The notes under the pieces: generated by a model | The model's database searches: none | Told to the model about the DNA's origin: nothing | The model's input: the letters and a program-made list of their open reading frames with translations, nothing else | Shown here: piece by piece, positions 25,550 through 30,774 of the stretch | Numbering within the stretch: the stretch's first letter is position 1 | Layout: every line of letters starts with the position of its first letter | Program-made: the position numbers and the translations under genes | DNA from: Verrucomicrobiales bacterium | GTDB lineage: Bacteria; Verrucomicrobiota; Verrucomicrobiia; Verrucomicrobiales; DEV007 | Length of the DNA: 30,774 nt | Assembly: GCA_013911195.1 (NCBI GenBank) | Contig: JACETS010000007.1 | Location: 1-30,774, forward strand | Reading direction: 5' to 3'

Positions 25550-26584
25550 TTATACTTGTGAAATGATAGTTTTATCCACTGATAATAGATCGTCGCATGC
25601 TTTACCAACTCTCTCTGACATTGATTGCTCGCCTGCTTTCAGGTATGCGCGGGGATCGTATACTTTCTTGTTTCCTATTTCACCATCAACTTTTAAAACA
25701 CCCTCATAGTTTTCTAGCATATGACCTGCAATTGGTCTGGTGAATGAATATTGTGTGTCAGTATCAACATTCATTTTAACAACACCGTAATCTAGAGTTT
25801 CTCTAATTTCAGAAAGTAAACTTCCTGAACCACCATGGAAAACCAGATCAAATTCTGAATCTGCACCATATTTTTCTTGAACCGCAGCCTGACCTTGTTT
25901 GAGAATTTCTGGTTCAAGTTTTACGGCTCCTGGTTTGTAATGACCATGAACGTTTCCAAAAGTTGCAGCAAAAGTAAATCTGCCTAGTTCTGCTAAGGCC
26001 TCGTGTACTGCAACCATATCTTCAGGGGTTGTGTAAAGGTCCTCATCTGGAGTGTCCTCTGAGCCTGCTGCTCCATCTTCTTCTCCGCCCACTACACCGG
26101 CTTCTACTTCAAGTATAATTTCATTTTCTGCACACTTCTTTAGGTAAGTCTGAGAGATTGCCATATTTTCTTCCAATGGGAGGATCGAGGCGTCGAGCAT
26201 ATGATTTTGGAATAAATTATTTTCTCCCTTAGCTCTTCTGGCGGCAGTGGCTTCGATGAGTGGATCCAAAAATGATTCCGCGACTTGGGGCTGGCAATGG
26301 TCGGTGTTTAGACCAATTAAAATATCATATTGTTCTGCAAGAGCATGAGCTGCCTCCGCTAATATAATTGTTCCTTTTGTGGCATTTTTGTGATTGAGGC
26401 CTGATGCGAATTGACCAGCTCCAGTTGAAAATTGAATAATTCCATCAGATTTATTATCAGCAAATCCCTTCATGGCAGCATTCAAGGTAGTAATACTTGA
26501 ACAATTTATGGCAGGATAAGCATATCCACCCTCCTGGGCGGCATCTAACATGGCGGCGAATTGTGATGGGGAAGCTATAGGCAT
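25550..26584 (-). CDS. fba: Class II fructose-bisphosphate aldolase
   Basis: This is a zinc aldolase that interconverts fructose 1,6-bisphosphate with DHAP and glyceraldehyde 3-phosphate. With the ATG at 26584 (MPIASPSQFAAMLDAAQEGG) the protein has 344 residues and begins where the family normally does. Key residues: D95-H96 in NTDHCQ, EVEAGVVGGEEDG, FGNVHGHYKPG with its zinc histidine, FHGGSGS, and KMNVDTDTQYSFTRPI. The pattern is class IIA (E. coli FbaA-like). The frame stays open for 31 more codons to a GTG at 26677, encoding a hydrophobic, signal-like stretch, but an exported aldolase is unlikely and that part is probably leader DNA. It is divergent from the phosphofructokinase gene and followed by the ROK kinase. 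Confidence 0.93.
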   Translation of the reverse strand: MPIASPSQFAAMLDAAQEGGYAYPAINCSSITTLNAAMKGFADNKSDGIIQFSTGAGQFASGLNHKNATKGTIILAEAAHALAEQYDILIGLNTDHCQPQVAESFLDPLIEATAARRAKGENNLFQNHMLDASILPLEENMAISQTYLKKCAENEIILEVEAGVVGGEEDGAAGSEDTPDEDLYTTPEDMVAVHEALAELGRFTFAATFGNVHGHYKPGAVKLEPEILKQGQAAVQEKYGADSEFDLVFHGGSGSLLSEIRETLDYGVVKMNVDTDTQYSFTRPIAGHMLENYEGVLKVDGEIGNKKVYDPRAYLKAGEQSMSERVGKACDDLLSVDKTIISQV

Positions 26585-26718
26585 AACGGCGCCGAACTTA
26601 GAGTTTGGAAGCTCTTGAGTCAAGGGGCGGAAAATTGATAAGCTTGCGAAGAGCAAAAAGAGCGCTAATCTGGACACAATTTCTGATATATTTGCCTTAA
26701 AATTAACAAAATATAATC
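26585..26718. promoter_or_regulatory. Divergent promoter region, aldolase / phosphofructokinase
   Basis: These 134 bases separate two divergent glycolytic genes and should hold both promoters. No inverted repeat or operator stands out. A TATAAT at 26712-26717 is too close to the phosphofructokinase ATG (26719) to be its promoter unless translation starts later. Confidence 0.4.
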
Positions 26719-27939
26719 ATGTCCAAAAAAATTGCTTTTTTAACTGCTGGGGGGATTGCTCCTTGCCTGTCGTCATCAATTGGAGCTCTAATTGAACAAT
26801 ATAACCAGCTAATGCCCGATGCACAGCTCAGTGGATATTTGAACGGTTATCAAGGTCTCCTAACTGGAAAATCCATATCAATTGGAGATGAGGTTAAAAA
26901 AAATTACCAAACACTTTTCGAATTTGGCGGTAGTGCAATTGGAAACAGTAGGGTCAAGTTAACTAATGTAGAAGATTGCACCAAGCGAGGACTCGTTAAG
27001 GAGGGTGAGAACCCGCTCCATGTTGCGGCGGAGCAACTCAAATTAGATGACATTGATATACTTCACACAATTGGGGGTGATGATACTAATACAACTGCCG
27101 CCGATCTTGCTAAGTATCTTGAGGATAATGGGTATGGACTGACTGTAGTGGGCCTTCCAAAGACTATAGATAATGATGTGTTTCCAATATCTCAGACATT
27201 AGGAGCATGGACCGCAGCAGAACAAAGTGCACTTTTTTTTGAAAATGTAGCTAATGAAAACACGACGAGTACAAGGCAGTTAATTATACACGAAGTTATG
27301 GGTAGACATTGTGGTTGGTTGACTGCAGCTGCCGCTAGTGATTACATGAAATCATTAGATGGTTATAATTGGCTTCCCGAAATTAATATTTGTCGTGAAC
27401 GTTGGAATGTTCATGCAGTATGGGTCCCTGAAATGGAGTTAGATTTAAATTCTGAATTAAGTCGATTAAATGAGCAGATGGATAAGCATGATAGTGTGAA
27501 TCTTTTTCTCAGCGAAGGAGCTGGAACTGATGCAATAATTAAAGAAAAAGAAGCTGCAGGGGAAGAGCTTAGGAGAGACGCATTTGGTCATGTTAGGCTC
27601 GACGAATTGAACCCTGGGAAATGGTTTGCAGAAAAATTAAAGGATTCACTATCGGCTGACAAGGTGTTGGTTCAAAAGAGTGGATATTTTGCCCGTTCCG
27701 CAAAGCCAAATGCCAAAGATTTAGAATTAATTAAAAAGAGTGCTGTTTGTGCTGCAGAGGCAGCTCTGAACGGTATCAGCGGTGTTGCCGGCTTGGATGA
27801 TGATCTTGAAGGTAAAATGTCAGTTATTGATTTTTCCAGAATTGCTGGAGGTAAACCCTTTGATATCGATCAGAAATGGTTTGAAGATTTATTAATTAAT
27901 TTAGGTCAGCCAAAGGGTGCAAAAGTCTCTGGTCATTAA
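26719..27939 (+). CDS. pfp: Pyrophosphate-dependent 6-phosphofructokinase
   Basis: This enzyme reversibly phosphorylates fructose 6-phosphate with PPi instead of ATP. The phosphate-donor loop reads GGDDTNT (119-125): the second Asp (D122) replaces the Gly of ATP enzymes (GGDG). PKTIDND (147-153) has K148 where ATP enzymes have Gly. Both are the accepted PPi-type signatures. The substrate loop MGRHCGWLT at 194-202 is intact. At 406 residues it matches the non-allosteric PPi enzymes. The ATG at 26719 is the conserved family start; no Shine-Dalgarno is seen. The aldolase is divergent, and a membrane pyrophosphatase follows 1.6 kb downstream. Confidence 0.93.
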   Translation: MSKKIAFLTAGGIAPCLSSSIGALIEQYNQLMPDAQLSGYLNGYQGLLTGKSISIGDEVKKNYQTLFEFGGSAIGNSRVKLTNVEDCTKRGLVKEGENPLHVAAEQLKLDDIDILHTIGGDDTNTTAADLAKYLEDNGYGLTVVGLPKTIDNDVFPISQTLGAWTAAEQSALFFENVANENTTSTRQLIIHEVMGRHCGWLTAAAASDYMKSLDGYNWLPEINICRERWNVHAVWVPEMELDLNSELSRLNEQMDKHDSVNLFLSEGAGTDAIIKEKEAAGEELRRDAFGHVRLDELNPGKWFAEKLKDSLSADKVLVQKSGYFARSAKPNAKDLELIKKSAVCAAEAALNGISGVAGLDDDLEGKMSVIDFSRIAGGKPFDIDQKWFEDLLINLGQPKGAKVSGH

Positions 27940-27950
27940 TAAATCTGTTG

Positions 27951-28745
27951 TTAATCCAAAGATTTAAACCATTCCCAATGTTCTTCCTTAAGTTCTTCTA
28001 ATGAAGGAATTGGGTAAAAAAGCATTTCTTTATGATGGGCGATCCAGAATCCTGTCCGATGTTGTGTAAATGGTATTTTTCCAAAAGCAGCATCAAGACT
28101 GATGCCTTTTAATCCTTTCTCCGGCTTGGCTTTGGCTTCCAAGATTTGCTCTCTGAGTTTGTGAGCATGTACGTTTGGAATAGGAGATTTGTGAAAAGGG
28201 TCGGACTCTAATTTTGTTAGAAAATCATCAATATCAAAATCAATTTGATTGAATAAAACTTTTGGTGCCGATTTTGGTTGTTCCGGATCGGTGATATGTT
28301 CCCCAAAGTCAGGAGGAGTCATCCAAGAGAGTACGATTGCTCTCATCGGTGCAAGTTCTTGGAAAGTTCTTAAGTATCCTTGATCGTGTTCTTTTTCGTA
28401 TGGGGCGCTTTTGAGTGTTAGAACTTTACCCATTGTTGAAGTGATATGAAGTTCCCTGAAGGCTTCTAGGTCGATGTGTTCTAAAACTCGATAGGTTGCA
28501 ATAAATTTTGTTCTTTTCGGTGTGCCAGAGGCATCTGGTTTTACCTCGTCTATATACTTATCAATTTTTAAAAAATCATGTCTATAGTTTGGATCGATTT
28601 CAGCAAACACAACTTGACCGTGAAAATACCGAGAGCTTCCCAATGTATAATGTTTTCCAAATTCATCAGGAGGTAAATTTGATGCAACTAATGCGTAGTT
28701 TGGCCACATTATTACGTATAAGTGTACTTCTATATTGTCTCCCAT
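27951..28745 (-). CDS. Conserved-looking protein of unknown function (264 aa)
   Basis: I do not recognise this protein. It is a soluble chain of 264 residues with no signal peptide or membrane segment, balanced charge and many aromatics. Visible features are YFHGQVVFAEIDPNYRHDF near the N-terminus, a proline-rich middle (DPEQPKSAP) and an aromatic C-terminus (HWEWFKSLD). Length, composition and tight convergence with the phosphofructokinase gene (11-base gap) favour a real gene. A second candidate start is M13 (28709), beginning MWPNYALVASNLPPDEFG. A 7-bp inverted repeat (27940-27946 and 27960-27966) overlaps its stop and could mark both transcript ends. It may belong to a lineage-restricted family. 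Confidence 0.65.
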   Translation of the reverse strand: MGDNIEVHLYVIMWPNYALVASNLPPDEFGKHYTLGSSRYFHGQVVFAEIDPNYRHDFLKIDKYIDEVKPDASGTPKRTKFIATYRVLEHIDLEAFRELHITSTMGKVLTLKSAPYEKEHDQGYLRTFQELAPMRAIVLSWMTPPDFGEHITDPEQPKSAPKVLFNQIDFDIDDFLTKLESDPFHKSPIPNVHAHKLREQILEAKAKPEKGLKGISLDAAFGKIPFTQHRTGFWIAHHKEMLFYPIPSLEELKEEHWEWFKSLD

Positions 28746-28793
28746 TATGGTTTTTGATCTTTGTTTAATTTATTATTCAGAATATAGCCAATA

Positions 28794-29402
28794 TTAATTA
28801 TTATTACAATAGGCGGCTATGCCTTCAGTGATTTCATGAGCGAGTATTTCTTTGTACCAGCTAGAAGAGCACCGATTACTCTCCCATCGATTGCTAATAA
28901 AGCCACATTCTACCAATGCGGCTACTCCTTTTGTCTTTCTTAGTACTGCGTAATGGTATTTTTTACTTCCTCTATCCCTAGTGTTAATCCTTCGAGTTAA
29001 TCGACTTTGAATGCTGCCTGCTAATTTTTTTCCTTTCGAGCTTATGTAAAACGTTTCTATTCCCTTAACGGTTGAATTTGTATGTGCATTGAAATGGATG
29101 CTAACAAAGATTGAATTTGTGTATTTATTGGCTATTGAAGCCCGATCCTCAATAGAAACATATTGATCGCTTTTTCTTGTCATGAGTACCTTGATGCCTT
29201 TTTGTTTAAGCAATAATTCTACTTTCTTTGCAACGTCTAATGTGAGCGTTTTCTCTGAAATGCCATACCAATAAGCACCTTTATCTTTGCCCCCGTGCCC
29301 GGGGTCAATAATAACAGTTTTGGCGTCTAGTTTATTAAAAGCTATCAGAAAAATAATAGCTACAAATGATAGGAAAAAATGTTCTTTGATATTAATGTGC
29401 AA
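28794..29402 (-). CDS. N-acetylmuramoyl-L-alanine amidase (Amidase_3, AmiC type)
   Basis: This is a zinc peptidoglycan amidase that cleaves between muramic acid and the stem peptide, acting in the periplasm. A signal peptide covers about residues 7-27 (FFLSFVAIIFLIAFNKLDA). All zinc and catalytic residues are present: H36 in IDPGHGGKD, E50 in ISEKTLTL, H103 in SIHFNAH and E165 in ALVECGF. At 202 residues it is only the catalytic domain, with no AMIN domain or SH3 or LysM targeting module. The start is a TTG; no ATG or GTG gives a complete signal peptide. The left arm of an inverted repeat begins 6 bases upstream of that start. Separated by about 48 bases from the unknown gene downstream. Confidence 0.9.
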   Translation of the reverse strand: MHINIKEHFFLSFVAIIFLIAFNKLDAKTVIIDPGHGGKDKGAYWYGISEKTLTLDVAKKVELLLKQKGIKVLMTRKSDQYVSIEDRASIANKYTNSIFVSIHFNAHTNSTVKGIETFYISSKGKKLAGSIQSRLTRRINTRDRGSKKYHYAVLRKTKGVAALVECGFISNRWESNRCSSSWYKEILAHEITEGIAAYCNNN

Positions 29403-29407
29403 AATTA

Positions 29408-29441
29408 GTTATCTTATGGAATAATTAATTATTAAGATAAC
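29408..29441. repeat. Interrupted inverted repeat beside the amidase start
   Basis: The arms GTTATCTTA (29408-29416) and TAAGATAAC (29433-29441) are exact complements and enclose a second palindrome, AATAATTAATTATT (29420-29433, sharing one base). It could be a regulator site for the divergent amidase and hppA genes, or a hairpin in either leader. Confidence 0.5.
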
Positions 29442-29465
29442 CTAAATAATTGAACCGGCAAGAAT

Positions 29466-29521
29466 GTTTACCTGCCCCCAAAAAAAGTGTAAACCTTTTT
29501 AAGTCCATTATTGAAAAAGGT
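29466..29521 (+). promoter_or_regulatory. Two overlapping stem-loops in the hppA leader
   Basis: GTTTAC (29466-29471) pairs with GTAAAC (29489-29494), and ACCTTTTT (29493-29500) pairs with AAAAAGGT (29514-29521). The two stems share bases 29493-29494, so they compete at the junction. A C-run next to an A-run (29475-29486) lies in the first loop. I match this to no known riboswitch. Confidence 0.35.
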
Positions 29522-29560
29522 CGATGATAGGTTAATTAGAGATTATTCATTTTTATATAA

Positions 29561-30774
29561 ATGTTACCAAACTTTGCCAATTTTCTTAGTTCCAATGGAA
29601 TCACTCTTTCACTCCTGATGGGGGCTGTGGGTTTAGTGGTTGCTGTTTATTTAATTAAAATAGTGACACAACATTCCGTTGGCACTGAATTAATGATCAA
29701 GGTTTCTACTGCCATTCAGGATGGAGCAAAAGCCTATCTAAATAGACAGGTGAAAACTATTAGCCTCATTTCATTAGGTCTGGCACTTGTACTTTTTCTC
29801 ATGTCTCAGGCCGGAAAGGTTCATCCTTCGATGCCAATTGGTTTTCTCATTGGCGCTGCATTTTCTTTAGTAGCTGGGTACATCGGTATGAAGATTGCGG
29901 TGATGGCAAATGTTCGGACGACGCAAGCTGCTGTAGATGACGAACACAAGGCTCTTAATGTAGCTTTTAATGGAGGTGCGGTAACAGGATTGTTGGTTGT
30001 AGGCCTAGCGCTGCTTTCCGTTGGAATATTTTATTATGTAATGGGAACTGTTGTTTCCGAGGATGATCCAGACAGAGGTAAAGTTATTGTCGATAGTCTT
30101 GTAGGTTTGGCTCTTGGCGCAAGCCTCATTAGTGTTTTTGCCCGTTTGGGTGGTGGTATTTACACTAAGGCTGCTGATGTCGGGGCTGACCTTGTTGGTA
30201 AGATTGAACAAGGTTTAGACGAGGATGATCCAAGAAATCCTGCGACCATTGCTGACAATGTTGGTGATAATGTAGGTGACTGTGCGGGTATGGCTGCAGA
30301 CGTCTTTGAGACTTATGCGGTTAGTCTTATAGGGGCTCTTCTGTTGGGAACTCTAAGTACTAATAGTGATGAGATGAGAGAAATTGCTCTAGCATTACCA
30401 TTCTTATTAGGTGGAGTGGCCATAATCGGTTCCATTCTAGGGGTCGTTTGGGTTAATTTGCGCAAAGGTAGTGCCTCCCGATTATTAATGGAGGGAGTTT
30501 TTGTTGCTTCAATTTTTTCAGCAATTGTTTATTGGCCTATTTGTAAATGGATTACACCCCCTGATGGTCTCGTGATGAATATTGGTAATGAAACAATAGA
30601 CCCCAATGCTATCGATCTTTTTTGCTGCTCTTTGGTAGGTATTGTGATGACTTTTGCAATCGTGCTTATAACAAACTATTATACAGCAACCAAATATCCC
30701 CCTGTTAATAAAATTGCCAAAGCGTCTCAGACAGGTCATGCAACAAACATTATTGCAGGCCTTGGAGTTGGTAA
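29561..30774 (+). CDS. hppA: Membrane-bound proton/sodium-translocating pyrophosphatase, 3' truncated
   Basis: This enzyme hydrolyses PPi to pump H+ (or Na+) across the cytoplasmic membrane. The frame runs open from the ATG at 29561 to the window end: 404 residues of an expected 670-700, with about nine membrane segments visible. The catalytic signature is intact: GGGIYTKAADVGADLVGKIE (197-216), EDDPRNPATIADNVGDNVGD (221-240), then CAGMAADVFETY. The residue that separates K+-dependent from K+-independent enzymes lies past the edge, so the subtype cannot be told. It removes the PPi of biosynthesis while storing its energy, and sits near a PPi-phosphofructokinase gene. No Shine-Dalgarno; structured leader upstream. 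Confidence 0.95.
   Translation, partial: MLPNFANFLSSNGITLSLLMGAVGLVVAVYLIKIVTQHSVGTELMIKVSTAIQDGAKAYLNRQVKTISLISLGLALVLFLMSQAGKVHPSMPIGFLIGAAFSLVAGYIGMKIAVMANVRTTQAAVDDEHKALNVAFNGGAVTGLLVVGLALLSVGIFYYVMGTVVSEDDPDRGKVIVDSLVGLALGASLISVFARLGGGIYTKAADVGADLVGKIEQGLDEDDPRNPATIADNVGDNVGDCAGMAADVFETYAVSLIGALLLGTLSTNSDEMREIALALPFLLGGVAIIGSILGVVWVNLRKGSASRLLMEGVFVASIFSAIVYWPICKWITPPDGLVMNIGNETIDPNAIDLFCCSLVGIVMTFAIVLITNYYTATKYPPVNKIAKASQTGHATNIIAGLGVG

Noticed and set aside
26585..26677. A 31-codon in-frame extension of the aldolase from a GTG, with a hydrophobic signal-like N-terminus (MSRLALFLLFASLSIF).
   Set aside because: Class II aldolases begin at the MPIASPSQF-type start and act in the cytoplasm; the extension is short, has a weak start, and looks like open leader DNA.
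26712..26717. TATAAT directly before the phosphofructokinase ATG, a possible -10.
   Set aside because: It ends one base before the start codon, so transcription would begin inside the conserved N-terminus; the upstream TTGCCT is only 14 bases away.

Overview
The window reads as chromosomal DNA of an AT-rich, probably free-living (likely marine) member of the Verrucomicrobiota. This is an inference from gene content, not from a marker gene. The left edge carries a DUF1549/DUF1553 (PSD1) protein with a c-type haem motif followed by its DUF1501 partner, a pairing typical of Planctomycetes and Verrucomicrobia. The window also holds a very large CotH/lamin-tail secreted protein, a Tat-exported Gfo/Idh/MocA oxidoreductase, and a pyrophosphate-dependent glycolysis. 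Most start codons have no Shine-Dalgarno sequence, and GTG and TTG starts are frequent. I see no tRNA, rRNA, CRISPR array, insertion sequence or phage gene; most of the window looks like ordinary core genome. 

Layout. 1-2902 (+): PSD1 and DUF1501 pair. 2949-5826 (+): lysyl-tRNA synthetase and a LolC/E-type permease. 5823-11039 (-): giant CotH-kinase/lamin-tail protein, then a DEDDy exonuclease and a GYF-RDD membrane protein. 11190-14993 (+): a complete fbpABC ferric iron ABC transporter behind a near-perfect Fur box whose surrounding palindrome reaches past the fbpA start codon. 14994-15249: non-coding segment ending in a strong rho-independent terminator. 15250-22077 (-): ftsK, a RodZ-like transmembrane HTH protein, a class I DAHP synthase and a multidomain HtrA-like protease, all in one direction with short gaps. 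22202-24491 (+): DUF2064 glycosyltransferase-like protein, Tat-signal oxidoreductase, small lipoprotein. 24511-26584 (-): ROK kinase and class II fructose-bisphosphate aldolase, divergent from the PPi-type phosphofructokinase at 26719-27939 (+). 27951-29402 (-): an unrecognised protein and an AmiC-type amidase. 29561-end (+): the first two thirds or so of a membrane H+/Na+-translocating pyrophosphatase. 

How the genes fit together. A sugar kinase, PPi-phosphofructokinase, aldolase and membrane pyrophosphatase lie within 6.3 kb, which suggests that pyrophosphate is an energy currency here. The iron transporter is a self-contained, iron-regulated unit. FtsK, the RodZ-like protein and the amidase belong to division and cell-wall work. 

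The least ordinary items are the protease / LamG-like / SirB1-like / TPR fusion (15250-17475), the roughly 115-residue acidic insertion inside the FtsK motor, the start codon embedded in the Fur palindrome, the structured non-coding stretch after fbpC, and the nested domain in the CotH protein. I found no convincing, wholly new multi-gene system.
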